In this document: piece by piece, positions 35,868 through 46,263 of the stretch | Layout: each line of letters begins with the position of its first letter | How positions within the stretch are numbered: the stretch's first letter is position 1 | Origin: Heyndrickxia ginsengihumi | GTDB lineage: Bacteria > Bacillota > Bacilli > Bacillales > Bacillaceae_C | Direction: 5' to 3' | Length of the DNA: 48,413 nucleotides | Assembly: GCF_011008565.1 (NCBI RefSeq) | Contig: NZ_JAAIWK010000028.1 | Span: 1 to 48,413, forward strand | The notes under the pieces: model-generated | Seen by the model: only the letters and a program-made list of their open reading frames with translations | Told to the model about the DNA's origin: nothing | The model's database searches: none | Program-made: the position numbers and the translations under genes

Positions 35868-37139
35868 TTATCCCTCCAATCCAGATAAAAAGTAAACAGT
35901 ATCTTTTTCAATTTTGGAAGCGATGTTCACAACATCATTTTTCGTAACACGATCAATTTGATTGATCCAATCTTCTACTTGAATTTGCTCATTTGCTATT
36001 ACATTGTGATATAAGATTTCAACTAACCCTCGTGAAGTATCAGCTGTTTCTAATAATTGGTTTCGAATAACCGCTTTCGTTTGGTCTATTTCTTGATCGG
36101 AAAATTCACCATTCTTCATTGCTTCAAATTGTTTGTCAATAATGTTTACTGCTTGATCAAAGTTTTGTGATTCAATTCCGCTCATCACCATCATTAATCC
36201 TTTATGACTTTCAAGCTGACTTGCCACATAATAAGCCAAGCTAGCTTTTTCACGAACATTAATAAATAGTTTCGAGTGTGAGAAGCCACCAAATATGCCA
36301 TTAAATAACTGTAAAGCAAAATAATCTGGATGACCAAATTGAATATTTGTCCGATAGCCGATATTTAATTTTCCTTGTTTAACATCTTGTTGCTCTTTTA
36401 TCTCTTTCACTTGGTCTACTTGATGTTCGATCGTTCCCTCAGCTTTTTGCGGAGTACGTGTTGTAAATGTAAGTTCTTTACAAGCAGAGATAAGTTGGTT
36501 CTCATCAACATCACCAGTTATAAAGAGATCTAATTCATCTTCTTTTAAAGCATGTTGAAAATATTCATAAAGGGATTTTTCAGTAATTTCATCAACTTTT
36601 TCTACCATTCCATTAGCCTGTAATGCATACGGCTCTGCTTTGCACATTTCCTCAACAAGCCGCATGCTCGCATAGCGCATTTTATCATCGTAAATAGATT
36701 GTATCCTTTGTTTCAACACTCTTTTTTCTTTCTCTACAGTAGCTGAATCAAATTGATCTTGATCTACATTTGGATTCAATAATACTTCTGTTAAGAAATC
36801 TATGCCTTTTTGCAATAATGGAGTAGAATCTTGCAAAAATTTTTCATTTGCGATTTCAACTGTAAAAGAAATAACGTGGTATTCTCCTTTTTTCGCTAAA
36901 TCCACATAAAAGCTTGCACCATATAAGTCATCTAAATAAGTTCTCAATTTTGTTGTCGTATCATATTGTTTCGTGCTACTTTGCAAAACATGCGGCAGAA
37001 GTGCCCGAAAGGTTACAGTCTCTTCTGATAAAGGAGCTTTCATTTTAAATACAATTGTATTCGTTTTAAACTTATTCGTTTTAATGGTATGTAACTTATA
37101 ACCATCCATTTGTTTGACGGTTTCTTTGGCAACTGTCAT
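35868..37139 (-). CDS. ymfF: YmfF, inactive M16 peptidase homologue (423 aa)
   Basis: Two-lobed M16 fold (FALQLFNGIFGGFSHSKLF, NVREKASLAYYVASQLES are typical), but where HxxEH should be the sequence reads LLPHVLQSSTKQYDT, so there are no zinc ligands. Such members serve as non-catalytic partners, here most likely of YmfH, whose gene starts 3 bp after the stop. AGGAGGATTATA precedes the ATG. First gene of the ymfF-ymfH unit, with 330 bp upstream free of genes. Confidence 0.94.
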   Translation of the reverse strand: MTVAKETVKQMDGYKLHTIKTNKFKTNTIVFKMKAPLSEETVTFRALLPHVLQSSTKQYDTTTKLRTYLDDLYGASFYVDLAKKGEYHVISFTVEIANEKFLQDSTPLLQKGIDFLTEVLLNPNVDQDQFDSATVEKEKRVLKQRIQSIYDDKMRYASMRLVEEMCKAEPYALQANGMVEKVDEITEKSLYEYFQHALKEDELDLFITGDVDENQLISACKELTFTTRTPQKAEGTIEHQVDQVKEIKEQQDVKQGKLNIGYRTNIQFGHPDYFALQLFNGIFGGFSHSKLFINVREKASLAYYVASQLESHKGLMMVMSGIESQNFDQAVNIIDKQFEAMKNGEFSDQEIDQTKAVIRNQLLETADTSRGLVEILYHNVIANEQIQVEDWINQIDRVTKNDVVNIASKIEKDTVYFLSGLEG

Positions 37140-37310
37140 TATAATCCTCCTTATTTAAAGCCATCGTCATTCATTTTTTACAATTAATGTGTACAGATAA
37201 TTTAACTATACATTTTTAGAACTAGTCTCTACAAGTATTAACCTTTCTATTCTTTCAAGTTCTTGTTTAGAAGGCTTTGTCAACTTACACGCTTTTTCAT
37301 AAAAGAGGAA

Positions 37311-37357
37311 TTGATTTTCGCTCCAGGTTGCTCTGCTTTCCCCTTAGAAGTCTCGCT
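37311..37357 (+). repeat. Dispersed intergenic repeat, copy 3
   Basis: TTGATTTTCGCTCCAGGTTG and then CTCTGCTTTCC; nearly the same as 48,259-48,288 (TTGATTTTCGCTTCAGGATG, CTCGCTTTCC). The later part has diverged. Confidence 0.65.
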
Positions 37358-37408
37358 CCAATCATCATTTTTATAAACAGTTTACTTATCTTATAAAAAA
37401 AGAGCGTT

Positions 37409-37442
37409 AAAAAAAAGGCCCGGTACTATGTCCGAACCTTTT
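37409..37442 (-). terminator. Terminator of the nup-type operon
   Basis: AAAAGG-nn-CGG paired with CCG-nn-CCTTTT (two mismatches), A-run before it giving Ts on the minus strand; 28 bp after the last permease gene. Confidence 0.8.
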
Positions 37443-37469
37443 CTTACTTATTATATGAAAGTTGAATGC

Positions 37470-38429
37470 TTATCTTTCCCCTTTTATATATGGAATTCCA
37501 GAAGCTTTTGGTGCATCCGCGCGTCCAATGAAACCTGCAAGAGCTAAAATAGTTAAAACGTAAGGAGCAATTAACAGGAATACACTTGGAATATCTTTTA
37601 AATACGGAATACTATTTCCAATAATACTTAAGCTCTGGGCAAATCCGAAGAACAGAGCTGCTCCCATTGCTCCTAAAGGATTCCATTTTCCAAAAATCAT
37701 AGCAGCTAAAGCCATATAACCTTGTCCAGAAATTGTTGACTGACTAAAATTTAAAGTAATCGATTGCGCATAAATCGCTCCACCAATTCCACCGAAAATT
37801 CCAGAAAGAAAAACAGCCATATAGCGCATTTTTATTACATTGATTCCCATTGTATCTGCTGCCATCGGATGTTCACCAACAGCGCGAAGGCGTAAACCAA
37901 ATGGAGTTTTAAAAAGAATATACCATACAATAAAAGCAACAATTAACGCTAAATAAGATGGATATGTGATACCCTTAAATAATAACGGACCGATAATTGG
38001 AATATGACTTAATCCTGGAATATTGACTTGTCTAAAATATTCTGTAATTGTATCAGTCTGACCTTTTCCATATATTTTTTTTATTAGAAACATGGCTAAG
38101 CCGAGAGCAAGGAAGTTGATCGCGATACCACTCACAGTTTGATCTGCCCGAAATGATATAGTTGCTAGTGCATGAATTAAGGCGAAAATACCTGATACAA
38201 GCATAGCAACAACTAAAGCAATCCACGGTGTCCAAGCGCCTAAAGTCTTAGAAAAAGTTAAATTAAAAACAATAGATGTAAAAGCACCTATAATCATTAA
38301 ACCTTCTAACCCAATATTTACAACACCAGATCGTTCTGAAAATACACCACCTAAAGCAGTGAAAATAAGTGGTGCCGCTGATAATAAAGATGCTGATATA
38401 ATAATTTCTAATGCCGTCATAAAATCCAC
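37470..38429 (-). CDS. nupQ: ABC transporter permease, NupQ-like (319 aa)
   Basis: Second permease of the nucleoside-type importer. About eight to ten hydrophobic helices; the BPD_transp_2 signature is seen in FTALGGVFSERSGVVNIGLEG and the coupling region GLRLRAVGEHPMAADTMGIN, GIFGGIGGA. This family (with RbsC) pairs with a two-domain ATPase. It starts directly after the stop of nupP (adjacent at 38,429/38,430), so translation is coupled. NupNOPQ imports guanosine in B. subtilis; here the substrate is presumed to be a purine nucleoside. Confidence 0.93.
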   Translation of the reverse strand: MDFMTALEIIISASLLSAAPLIFTALGGVFSERSGVVNIGLEGLMIIGAFTSIVFNLTFSKTLGAWTPWIALVVAMLVSGIFALIHALATISFRADQTVSGIAINFLALGLAMFLIKKIYGKGQTDTITEYFRQVNIPGLSHIPIIGPLLFKGITYPSYLALIVAFIVWYILFKTPFGLRLRAVGEHPMAADTMGINVIKMRYMAVFLSGIFGGIGGAIYAQSITLNFSQSTISGQGYMALAAMIFGKWNPLGAMGAALFFGFAQSLSIIGNSIPYLKDIPSVFLLIAPYVLTILALAGFIGRADAPKASGIPYIKGER

Positions 38430-39485
38430 TTACTTCACCTCCTTTTTAAAACGTTGAATACCCCATTTAATGATATAACTTGAAGCAACAAAGAAAATAA
38501 TTAATGAAATGACAATATCAACTAGCTCGTTTGGTACACCGGTTTCAACAGGCATGTTTAAAGCGCCTATTTTAAGCGCCCCAAAAAGGACTGCTGCAAT
38601 CACAACGCCTAATGCAGTATTTCCACCTAATAATGCAACAGCAATTCCATCAAAACCTATTCCAGAGAAGGAAGATTGTAAGTAGGCATATCCAAAATTC
38701 CCCAACCCCTCCATTGCCCCGCCAAGACCTGCAAAAGCTCCAGAAATAACCATCGATAGAATAATGTTTCGATTTACATTCATACCTGCATATTCAGAAG
38801 CATTCTGATTATACCCAACAGCTTTCAACTCAAAACCAAGAGTTGTTTTATCAATGATAAACCACATGACAATAGCTGCAATAATAGCAAGATAGATCCC
38901 ATTATGCATTGTAGAATAATCTGTGATTTTTTGGAAAAACGGCGATGCTAATGAAGCCGATTTGTGAATATGTGGTGTCGTATCTTGCTGTTTTGACAAT
39001 ACATTTCGAATTAAATAGTTTGATATATACAATGCTATGTAATTCATCATAATCGTCACAATTACTTCATGAACCCGCAGTCTCGCTTTTAGGAATCCAG
39101 GAACGAATCCCCATACTGCTCCCGCGATAGCTGCTACGATAATCGCCAAAGGTAAATGAATAATCTTAGGCAAATCAAAAGCAAGTCCAACCCAAACAGC
39201 TGCAATCCATCCTACAATTAATTGACCTTCCGCTCCAATATTAAAGAGTCCGGTACGAAAGGCAAAAGCAATCGCCAATCCAGTAAAAATATATGGAGTC
39301 GCGAGTCGAATCGTTTCACCAATATAAAATGTTTGCCCAAATGCTCCATTCCATAGTGCTAAATACCCTGCAATTGGATTATAGCCGCTGATCAACATAA
39401 TAATTGCACCAGCAATAAGTCCTAATAAAACCGAAATCACAGGAATCAGAATATTCATCATTCGATTAGACATTAATTTGTTCAC
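38430..39485 (-). CDS. nupP: ABC transporter permease, NupP-like (351 aa)
   Basis: First permease of the importer: about ten membrane helices, with FRTGLFNIGAEGQLIVG and the coupling block ELKAVGYNQNASEYAGMNV. It overlaps the end of the ATPase gene nupO by 20 bp, a sign of coupled translation, and abuts nupQ. Partner of NupQ as a heterodimeric channel. Length is normal for YufP-type proteins. Confidence 0.93.
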   Translation of the reverse strand: MNKLMSNRMMNILIPVISVLLGLIAGAIIMLISGYNPIAGYLALWNGAFGQTFYIGETIRLATPYIFTGLAIAFAFRTGLFNIGAEGQLIVGWIAAVWVGLAFDLPKIIHLPLAIIVAAIAGAVWGFVPGFLKARLRVHEVIVTIMMNYIALYISNYLIRNVLSKQQDTTPHIHKSASLASPFFQKITDYSTMHNGIYLAIIAAIVMWFIIDKTTLGFELKAVGYNQNASEYAGMNVNRNIILSMVISGAFAGLGGAMEGLGNFGYAYLQSSFSGIGFDGIAVALLGGNTALGVVIAAVLFGALKIGALNMPVETGVPNELVDIVISLIIFFVASSYIIKWGIQRFKKEVK

Positions 39486-40998
39486 CTACTTTTTTCTTGG
39501 ATCCAGCCATTAGAAGTCCCAATTCTTGCTCTGTCGTTTGGCTTGCATCAACAATATCAATAATTTGTCCTTCATAAATGACTGCAATTCGATCACTGAC
39601 ATTTAAAATTTCATCTAGCTCAAACGATACGAGCAAAACTGCTTTACCGCGATCTCTTTGTTCTATTAAGCGTTTATGAATAAATTCTATGGCTCCAACA
39701 TCTAGCCCCCGTGTCGGCTGCGCAGCAATTAAAAGATCGGGGTTTCTGTCAATTTCTCTTCCAATAATTGCTTTCTGCTGATTCCCACCAGATAAAGATC
39801 TTGCTTTCGTATATTCACTAGGTGTTCTAACGTCAAAAATAGAAATGATTTCTTTTGCCTTTTTATAAATCGATTTGTAATTTAAAACTCCATGTTTAGA
39901 GATTGGTTTTTTATAATACGTTTGTAGTACAATATTTTCTCCAATTGAGTAATCGAGGACTAGACCATGCTTATGACGATCTTCAGGAATATGTCCAATT
40001 CCAGATTCAGTAACTTTTCGCGGCTTTAAGTTTTGAATTTCTTTTCCATTTAGTCTGATTGAACCATTTTCCGTTTTTCTTAGACCTGTAATTGCTTCGA
40101 TTAACTCTGATTGTCCATTACCATCTACACCAGCAATCCCAACGATTTCACCGGAACGGACATTTAAATTTAAATGTTTAATTGCTTGCACACCTCGAGA
40201 ACTATTAACTGCTAAATCCTTGATCTCTAGCACAGGATCTTTAGGATTAGCAGGTCCCTTTTCAGTTGTAAATACCACTTCTCTTCCAACCATTAAATTA
40301 GCCAATTCATGTGTATTTGTATCTTTTACATTTAACGTACCGATTCCTTCTCCTTTACGTATTACCGTTACACGATCACACACTTCCATAATTTCTTTTA
40401 ACTTATGAGTGATTAAGATGATCGATTTTCCTTCCTTAATCAACGTTTTCATAATTTGAATCAGTTCTCTAATCTCTTGTGGTGTTAAAACTGCAGTTGG
40501 TTCATCAAAGATAATAATATCTGCACCACGGTACAATGTCTTTAAAATTTCAACTCTTTGTTGCATTCCAATTGAAATATCTGAGATTTTTGATCTTGGA
40601 TCAACGGCAAGTCCATATTTTTCCGAGATTTCTTTTACGGTTTCTTCCGCAGCTTTAATATTAATTGCTACACCTTTCTTCGGTTCTTCACCTAGAATAA
40701 TATTTTCCGTAACTGTAAATTTATCAATTAACATAAAATGTTGATGGACCATTCCAATTCCCAAATCGTTCGCAATGTTAGGATTTGTAATGTTCACTGG
40801 CTTACCTTTTACACGAATTTCTCCTTGCTCGGGCTGATAGAGTCCAAATAGTACATTCATTAACGTTGATTTGCCAGCACCATTTTCGCCAAGTAAGGCA
40901 TGGATTTCTCCCTTTTTTAATTGCAGGGTGACATTGTCGTTCGCAACAATTCCAGGAAATTCTTTGCGGATATTTAACATCTCGATTACATAATCCAC
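39466..40998 (-). CDS. nupO: ABC transporter ATP-binding protein, NupO-like (510 aa)
   Basis: Two fused nucleotide-binding domains like RbsA/YufO. Domain 1 has a full Walker A GENGAGKST (about 37-45), signature SDISIGMQQRVEI and Walker B IIIFDEPTAVL. Domain 2 has the degenerate Walker A GVDGNGQSE (no Lys, usual for this family), signature SLSGGNQQKAI, and LIAAQPTRGLD. It energises import through NupP/NupQ of the ligand brought by the lipoprotein. The gene begins 205 bp after the lipoprotein stop; a hairpin sits in that gap, so it is probably expressed at a lower level than the lipoprotein from the same transcript. AAGGAGTGAATAAAGG precedes the ATG. Confidence 0.95.
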   Translation of the reverse strand: MDYVIEMLNIRKEFPGIVANDNVTLQLKKGEIHALLGENGAGKSTLMNVLFGLYQPEQGEIRVKGKPVNITNPNIANDLGIGMVHQHFMLIDKFTVTENIILGEEPKKGVAINIKAAEETVKEISEKYGLAVDPRSKISDISIGMQQRVEILKTLYRGADIIIFDEPTAVLTPQEIRELIQIMKTLIKEGKSIILITHKLKEIMEVCDRVTVIRKGEGIGTLNVKDTNTHELANLMVGREVVFTTEKGPANPKDPVLEIKDLAVNSSRGVQAIKHLNLNVRSGEIVGIAGVDGNGQSELIEAITGLRKTENGSIRLNGKEIQNLKPRKVTESGIGHIPEDRHKHGLVLDYSIGENIVLQTYYKKPISKHGVLNYKSIYKKAKEIISIFDVRTPSEYTKARSLSGGNQQKAIIGREIDRNPDLLIAAQPTRGLDVGAIEFIHKRLIEQRDRGKAVLLVSFELDEILNVSDRIAVIYEGQIIDIVDASQTTEQELGLLMAGSKKKVGEQINV

Positions 40999-41156
40999 CC
41001 TTTATTCACTCCTTAAATGTTCATAGTAAATTTGTGTGAAATAAAATGATAGTGGGACATCTCTTTTTCTTAAACAGTTTTAAATACGAGGACTTATAGC
41101 CTAGTGTGCAGTGCCTTTTTATGGACTTTATTAAGAATTGATTAGCCACAATTTTT

Positions 41157-41191
41157 AATACGGGACCAGTTATAACAACCAGTCCCGTATT
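41157..41191. terminator. Hairpin between nupN and nupO, probable attenuator or processing site
   Basis: AATACGGGAC (41,157-41,166) pairs with GTCCCGTATT (41,182-41,191). No T-run follows on the minus strand, so it should not fully stop transcription; such hairpins often protect the binding-protein mRNA and let it accumulate. Confidence 0.65.
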
Positions 41192-41203
41192 ACAATAAAT
41201 CAT

Positions 41204-42271
41204 TTATTTTGTTGGCTTAACGGGGATTTTCACATCGCCGTTAATGATTTTTTGTTTCCATTCATCTACTGCTTTTTTAACTTTTGGAGTTAGATTATCC
41301 TGTGTAGGTGCAATTCCAACACCATTTTCTTTCAAACCATATTCTATCGTTTTGCCGCCAGGGAATTTTCCATCTTTTGCTTTCTTAGATAAATCAAGTA
41401 CCGCTTTATCAACACGTTTAACCATCGATGTTAATGTAACGTTATATTTTTTACCTTTTACTGTTACATTACCTTCATCTGCTTGGTCACGGTCTACACC
41501 AATTACCCAAACATCTTTACTTGGATCATCTTGCTTAATATTTTTCGCTTCTGTAAATACCCCTTTACCACTGCCGCCAGCAGCAGCATAAATAACATCG
41601 GTTCCAGACTTATACATCGCTGATGCAATGGATTGACCTTTACTTGCATCATCAAATGACCCTACATATTGAATTTGCACTTTTGCTTTTGGATTTACCG
41701 CCTTAACCCCGGCTTGAAAACCACCAGCAAATTTGTTAATTAAATCACTATCTGTTCCACCGATAAAGCCAATTTTATTTGATTTTGTTGTTAAACCTGC
41801 AACGACACCAACTAGAAATGAACCTTCTTGTTCTTTAAATGTAATACTTGCGACATTTTTCTTTCCAGTAATGACATCATCAACAATGGCAAAGTTTGTA
41901 GATTTACGTTGATCCGCAATTTGCTTAATGGCTGGTTCTAAATTGTAACCAATACCATATACTAAATCGAATCCGTTTCGAACTGCGGTATTTAAATTTG
42001 TTGTATAATCTGCATCCGAATGTGATTGAAGATAATCAAATCCATTTTTTCCTTTTTTCAAGTTCTCTTCTTTACCGAATTGTTGTAAACCTTCCCAAGC
42101 CGATTGGTTGAAGGAACGGTCATCGATCCCACCCACATCTGTTACAAGCGCTACACTAAAATTATCCTTTTTATTAGTGCTCGAACTATTACCACCTGAT
42201 CCACAAGCAGACAGAAGTGTACCAGCTACTAAAACAGCTGCTAATGCTAAGCCAAATTTACGTTTCTTCAT
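41204..42271 (-). CDS. nupN: BMP-family substrate-binding lipoprotein, NupN-like (355 aa)
   Basis: Extracellular binding protein of the nucleoside-type importer. It has a lipoprotein signal peptide with basic head MKKRKFG, hydrophobic core and lipobox LLSAC (Cys23 is the lipidation site). Then comes the BMP fold: [24 protein letters not shown]-type [23 protein letters not shown], and [10 protein letters not shown]. The wording is close to B. subtilis NupN (YufN), the guanosine-binding protein. GGGGG ends 8 nt before the ATG. It heads the four-gene operon; a CodY-like box lies upstream, in agreement with my memory that yufN is CodY-controlled in B. subtilis. Confidence 0.95.
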   Translation of the reverse strand: MKKRKFGLALAAVLVAGTLLSACGSGGNSSSTNKKDNFSVALVTDVGGIDDRSFNQSAWEGLQQFGKEENLKKGKNGFDYLQSHSDADYTTNLNTAVRNGFDLVYGIGYNLEPAIKQIADQRKSTNFAIVDDVITGKKNVASITFKEQEGSFLVGVVAGLTTKSNKIGFIGGTDSDLINKFAGGFQAGVKAVNPKAKVQIQYVGSFDDASKGQSIASAMYKSGTDVIYAAAGGSGKGVFTEAKNIKQDDPSKDVWVIGVDRDQADEGNVTVKGKKYNVTLTSMVKRVDKAVLDLSKKAKDGKFPGGKTIEYGLKENGVGIAPTQDNLTPKVKKAVDEWKQKIINGDVKIPVKPTK

Positions 42272-42321
42272 TTAAGTACCCCCTTGTTTTTTTAGTAAGA
42301 GAAAAACTTTGCTAATTTTAT

Positions 42322-42336
42322 ATTTATCTAAAAATT
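42322..42336 (-). promoter_or_regulatory. CodY-like box upstream of nupN
   Basis: Minus strand AATTTTTAGATAAAT matches the CodY consensus AATTTTCWGAAAATT at 12 of 15 positions. It lies about 50 bp before the nupN start. CodY would repress nucleoside uptake when GTP and branched-chain amino acids are plentiful. Confidence 0.5.
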
Positions 42337-42560
42337 CAGTTATGCTCTTACTTTCGAAATTAATATATCATTTTTTAAATAGCAAATAAATATATTTTTT
42401 ATTTTTTGTCGAAAAAAAAAGTAATTCTTCCTTTTAAATGTCAAAAAAGAATACATTTCGGTAACGTTAAGTACAATTTGATATTTACTTTCACACGATT
42501 TGTTATGCTACTCGATCATTTTGAAAAATATGTGAATTGAGAAAGCACGAAATGAATCAA

Positions 42561-42656
42561 GGAAAAAAAAAGACCCTCAAAATATTTGTATAAACACTCC
42601 TTCTATCCAATAAAGACTAGAATCTACATCTTATCGTGCTCATACAATATTTTGAG
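42561..42656 (-). terminator. Large-loop inverted repeat with T-run after spoIIIE
   Basis: CTCAAAATATTTGTAT (42,576-42,591) pairs with ATACAATATTTTGAG (42,642-42,656; one bulge) across a 50-nt loop, and on the minus strand a run of nine Ts follows. It starts 22 bp from the spoIIIE stop and probably ends that transcript, although the long loop is unusual and could hide a small RNA. Confidence 0.6.
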
Positions 42657-42677
42657 AAAGCCTTATTTATTTTATAC

Positions 42678-45032
42678 TTATGAACTTTGTTCCTCTGATT
42701 GCTTTGGAATTAAGACGGTCCTAGGTTTGCTTCCTTCATATGGACCAACAACGCCTCTTACTTCCATTGCATCTATAAGCCTTGCTGCCCTCGTATAGCC
42801 AATTCTGAACCGTCTTTGCAGCATTGAAACAGAGGCTGTTTGCATCTCTGCAATTAACGCGACAGCATCATCATATAATTCGTCATCAACTTCTTCTGTT
42901 GTCTCAGGAATTTCATCTGGAATCATTTCTTGCTGATATTGAGCTTTTTGTTGGGAAATGACAAAGTTTACGACTTCCTCAACTTCTTCATCTGAAAGGA
43001 AAGCCCCTTGAACACGGACTGGTTTTGATGCTCCAACTGGAAGAAAGAGCATATCACCTCGCCCAAGAAGTTTTTCAGCTCCCCCCATATCCAAAATCGT
43101 TCTCGAGTCTGTCGAAGATGAAACAGCAAAAGCAATTCGCGATGGAATATTTGCTTTAATAACACCAGTGATGACATCAACAGATGGACGCTGTGTAGCA
43201 ATAATTAAATGAATACCAGCAGCCCGCGCCATTTGTGAAAGTCTTGTAATAGAATCTTCAACATCGCTAGAAGCAACCATCATTAAATCGGCCAATTCAT
43301 CAATAATGACGACAATATATGGTAACAGTGGCTGTTTCTCCCCTGTTTCAATATTCATCTTTTTCACATACTCATTATATCCTTCAATATTCCTTGTGCC
43401 AGTATGTGAAAATAGCTCGTAACGACGTTCCATTTCATTGATCACTTTTTTCAAAGCTTGAGATGCTCTTTTTGGATTTGTAACAACAGGTGCCAATAAA
43501 TGTGGCACTCCGTTATATACATTTAATTCAACCATTTTTGGATCAATCATCATCAATTTTACTTCATGCGGTTTTGCACGCATAAGAATACTTGTAATAA
43601 TTCCATTTATACAAACACTTTTTCCGCTACCAGTCGCACCAGCCACGAGTAAATGCGGCATTTTATTCAATTCTGCAGAAACAGCTTGTCCTGTAATATC
43701 TCTACCTAAGCCAATCTGTAGCTTCGAAGCTGATTCATGTTCCTTGCCTTCTAATACTTCTCTTAAAGAAACGACGGCAACTTCAGAATTTGGCACTTCA
43801 ATACCAATTGCCGATTTTCCAGGAATAGGCGCTTCCATCCGGATATCTTTAGCAGCTAAAGCAAGGGCAATATCATCACTTAAACTGACAATTTTACTTA
43901 CTTTTACGCCTGTATCAGGATGAACTTCATATTTTGTAACTGCTGGTCCTAAATGAACTTGTGTTACTCGGGCTTTTACTCCAAAGCTTTGGAAAGTCCT
44001 TTCTAATTTAGCCGCATTTTTATGAATAACTTTATATTCATTGCTTTGATCTGTTGAACGCGGTCTTTTTAACAGCGTAATCGGCGGTAGTTGGTAGTCC
44101 TCATTCTCATATTCAGTAAATAATATTGGCGGAGCTTCTTCCTCCTCCTCTTGTTCCACTGTATCAGTTATTGTTTGATCGTTACTCGACTGCTCAGGCT
44201 GTTCTTCTGCAGCAGGCGTATACTGTTCAGTAAAACTAGATATAATAGGAGCAACCACTTCCTCCTGTGTATCCTCATGCTGTTCTTCTGATATTGGAAC
44301 TTGTTTTTCTTTAGCAGCACGTTTCGATTTTCTTAATTGTTTTTTTTCCCTTTTTTCTGCTCGCCAATCAGACAAATCGCCTTTTGACTTTGACCACTGG
44401 TCCTCAAAAAATTGTTTGCATTTTATACTCATTTTTTCTAGAAAAGGACTGATAGACTTTCCAGTAAGAAGCATGAGGGAAATAATGATTAAAACAACAC
44501 AAAGTATTTTTGTACCTAAGGCATCGAAAAGAAAATGCGAAGCAGCATATAAAACGGCGCCAATAATTCCCCCGCCTAGATCATAGGAAAATACATTTAC
44601 TTTAACTGAATGCCCAAGTACTACTTCCCACCATAATTGTTCTTCTTGATGCCAAACTCGCAGTGTATTAAAAATGACACTGTTGCCGACCAATTTATGC
44701 TGATTAGATAAAACTGCGATCATATTTACATGGAAAAATAGTAAAATACTAATAAGCAATAGATAATATCCTATTAAACGAGGTTTGAAAAATTGCGGCC
44801 AACTTCGTTTAATCATTAAATAACCAGCTAAGCCAATAAGACTCCAAATAGCAACCCAATATAGTTGTCCAAAGAAAAAGCGAAAAAATAAAATGAGCGT
44901 TGTTCCAGTTTTTCCAATATCGGCAAGCGCAAATATACTTAAAACAATAAATACGATACCTATAAGTTCAAACTTCATATTCAATTTAATTTGTTGTGTA
45001 CTCTTTTTTCTTCTACGCTTTCTTTTTGCCAT
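42678..45032 (-). CDS. spoIIIE: DNA translocase SpoIIIE/FtsK (784 aa)
   Basis: Septal ATPase that pumps the chromosome into the forespore. The N-terminal membrane domain has four or five helices (about 23-190). A charged linker (about 215-330) leads to the motor: alpha/beta domains with Walker A GATGSGKS (465-472), [11 protein letters not shown] and [12 protein letters not shown]. The C-terminal gamma winged helix, about 720-784, has [21 protein letters not shown], which reads SRS sites. The start at 45,032 has GAAGGTGATC in front; a longer frame from 45,059 has no support. Length matches B. subtilis SpoIIIE. It follows ylzJ after a hairpin. Confidence 0.98.
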   Translation of the reverse strand: MAKRKRRRKKSTQQIKLNMKFELIGIVFIVLSIFALADIGKTGTTLILFFRFFFGQLYWVAIWSLIGLAGYLMIKRSWPQFFKPRLIGYYLLLISILLFFHVNMIAVLSNQHKLVGNSVIFNTLRVWHQEEQLWWEVVLGHSVKVNVFSYDLGGGIIGAVLYAASHFLFDALGTKILCVVLIIISLMLLTGKSISPFLEKMSIKCKQFFEDQWSKSKGDLSDWRAEKREKKQLRKSKRAAKEKQVPISEEQHEDTQEEVVAPIISSFTEQYTPAAEEQPEQSSNDQTITDTVEQEEEEEAPPILFTEYENEDYQLPPITLLKRPRSTDQSNEYKVIHKNAAKLERTFQSFGVKARVTQVHLGPAVTKYEVHPDTGVKVSKIVSLSDDIALALAAKDIRMEAPIPGKSAIGIEVPNSEVAVVSLREVLEGKEHESASKLQIGLGRDITGQAVSAELNKMPHLLVAGATGSGKSVCINGIITSILMRAKPHEVKLMMIDPKMVELNVYNGVPHLLAPVVTNPKRASQALKKVINEMERRYELFSHTGTRNIEGYNEYVKKMNIETGEKQPLLPYIVVIIDELADLMMVASSDVEDSITRLSQMARAAGIHLIIATQRPSVDVITGVIKANIPSRIAFAVSSSTDSRTILDMGGAEKLLGRGDMLFLPVGASKPVRVQGAFLSDEEVEEVVNFVISQQKAQYQQEMIPDEIPETTEEVDDELYDDAVALIAEMQTASVSMLQRRFRIGYTRAARLIDAMEVRGVVGPYEGSKPRTVLIPKQSEEQSS

Positions 45033-45083
45033 ATGATCACCTTCAATATATAAAAACACAATTGGAATTTCGCTCTATGTAAG

Positions 45084-45107
45084 AAAGCAGCCAAATCTGG
45101 CTGCTTT
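45084..45107. terminator. Terminator between ylzJ and spoIIIE
   Basis: AAAGCAGCC-AAATCT-GGCTGCTTT, perfect 9-bp stem, 52 bp after the ylzJ stop. T-runs are short on both sides, so partial read-through into spoIIIE is possible. Confidence 0.75.
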
Positions 45108-45159
45108 TACTTTTTACTATACTATTATAGCATACCAATATCCAATTGAGGAATTTCTT

Positions 45160-45375
45160 TCAAACAATGGAATGATTCAATAGTGTTCCTGGCATCAATT
45201 CAGCTTGTAGATAGTCATTCGGATTGCTACTTAAAATGCGTATAATTCGATACCCTTGCTCCACCTGTTCAGCCAGTATTGGAACGCCATTATAAGCGAT
45301 CATTTCTTGCTTCGTAAATTCTAGTGAATCTGTTGGGAAAATCATTTCTTTTGGCATCATCGTATGCAAAATCAT
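45160..45375 (-). CDS. ylzJ: YlzJ-like protein (71 aa)
   Basis: Small conserved Bacillales protein: [13 protein letters not shown] at the N-terminus and [18 protein letters not shown] in the second half, same as the YlzJ family. Its ATG overlaps the tepA stop (ATGA, 4 bp), so the two are translationally coupled. The role is unknown; being locked to tepA suggests a joint function. Confidence 0.93.
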   Translation of the reverse strand: MILHTMMPKEMIFPTDSLEFTKQEMIAYNGVPILAEQVEQGYRIIRILSSNPNDYLQAELMPGTLLNHSIV

Positions 45376-46106
45376 TGAATGAGTCCCCCCTTGTTTTGTT
45401 CTTCTCTTTTAACTTCGATTAATTCATTTAACCTTTTCATCGCTTTACCGATCCCGCCAACTTCATCTATTAAGCCATATTGTACCGCTTCAGCACCAAC
45501 AATATTTGTACCGATATCGCGGGTTAAATTACCTTTTGCAAACATAAGATCTTTAAAAGTTTCTTCTTCAACATTAGAATGTTGTGTCACAAATTTAATA
45601 ACCCTTTCTTGCATCTTGTCTAGGTATTCAAAAGATTGCGGCACACCAATCACTAATCCTGTTAGTCGAATTGGATGGATTGTCATCGTTGCTGTTTCTG
45701 CAATAAAGGAATGTGTACAAGAGACAGCAATTGGAACACCGATAGAATGTCCACCGCCTAGCACAATTGAAACGGTCGGCTTTGATAATGATGCAAGCAT
45801 TTCAGAAATAGCTAGCCCTGCTTCAACATCTCCACCTACTGTATTTAATATAACAAGCAATCCTTCTATATTTGGATTCTGTTCGATTGCAACTAATTGC
45901 GGAATCAAATGCTCATATTTTGTTGTCTTATTTTGCGGCGGCAATTGCATATGTCCTTCAATTTGTCCAACGATCGTTAAACAATGAATTGGAGAATCCT
46001 GGGCAAGCTGAGGAACGTTCGTTTGACCTAATTGTTGGATCTTTTCAATAAGCGGTGATGTTTGATCTTTCTGTTCATCTTTGTTTGGCAATGGCTGCTC
46101 TTCCAT
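45372..46106 (-). CDS. tepA: TepA, ClpP-like translocation-enhancing protease (244 aa)
   Basis: A ClpP/crotonase-fold serine peptidase. The hydrophilic N-terminus (about 1-35) is followed by the ClpP-like core: [18 protein letters not shown] (oxyanion-type glycines), the [15 protein letters not shown] block carrying the nucleophile Ser of HSIG, and [11 protein letters not shown] with a His. TepA was described in B. subtilis as helping protein translocation and spore germination-related processing, and as degrading small acid-soluble proteins. GGGGGGCTC before the ATG is the ribosome site. Together with ylzJ it forms a two-gene unit after rnjB. Confidence 0.95.
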   Translation of the reverse strand: MEEQPLPNKDEQKDQTSPLIEKIQQLGQTNVPQLAQDSPIHCLTIVGQIEGHMQLPPQNKTTKYEHLIPQLVAIEQNPNIEGLLVILNTVGGDVEAGLAISEMLASLSKPTVSIVLGGGHSIGVPIAVSCTHSFIAETATMTIHPIRLTGLVIGVPQSFEYLDKMQERVIKFVTQHSNVEEETFKDLMFAKGNLTRDIGTNIVGAEAVQYGLIDEVGGIGKAMKRLNELIEVKREEQNKGGLIQ

Positions 46107-46231
46107 AATGAGCCCCCCTTTACATAATTACATAAAACATATACAGATCATTGATTGTCTCACATACTGACAACATGTCACTTTACATTTTAGTATCTAC
46201 TTCTACCGGAATTTAATACTTACAGATATAT

Positions 46232-46258
46232 AAAAAACGCCGATATTAAATCGGCGTT
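46232..46258 (-). terminator. Terminator of rnjB
   Basis: AACGCCGAT-ATTAA-ATCGGCGTT, perfect 9-bp stem with T-run on the minus strand, 5 bp from the rnjB stop. Confidence 0.94.
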
Positions 46259-46263
46259 ACCTT

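Larger units (their letters stand above)
37140..37469. other. Gap between nupQ and ymfF
   Basis: No gene in these 330 bp. Contents: a diverged copy of the dispersed repeat (37,311-37,357) and the nup terminator (37,409-37,442). The ymfF promoter must be in the right part. Confidence 0.55.

Noticed and set aside
42272-42577. Purine riboswitch upstream of the nucleoside importer
   Set aside because: I could not find the conserved purine-aptamer loop sequences in the leader on the minus strand; only a CodY-like box is seen.
45379-45987. 202-aa plus-strand frame opposite tepA
   Set aside because: Long only because it mirrors the codon pattern of tepA; no ribosome site or family features.
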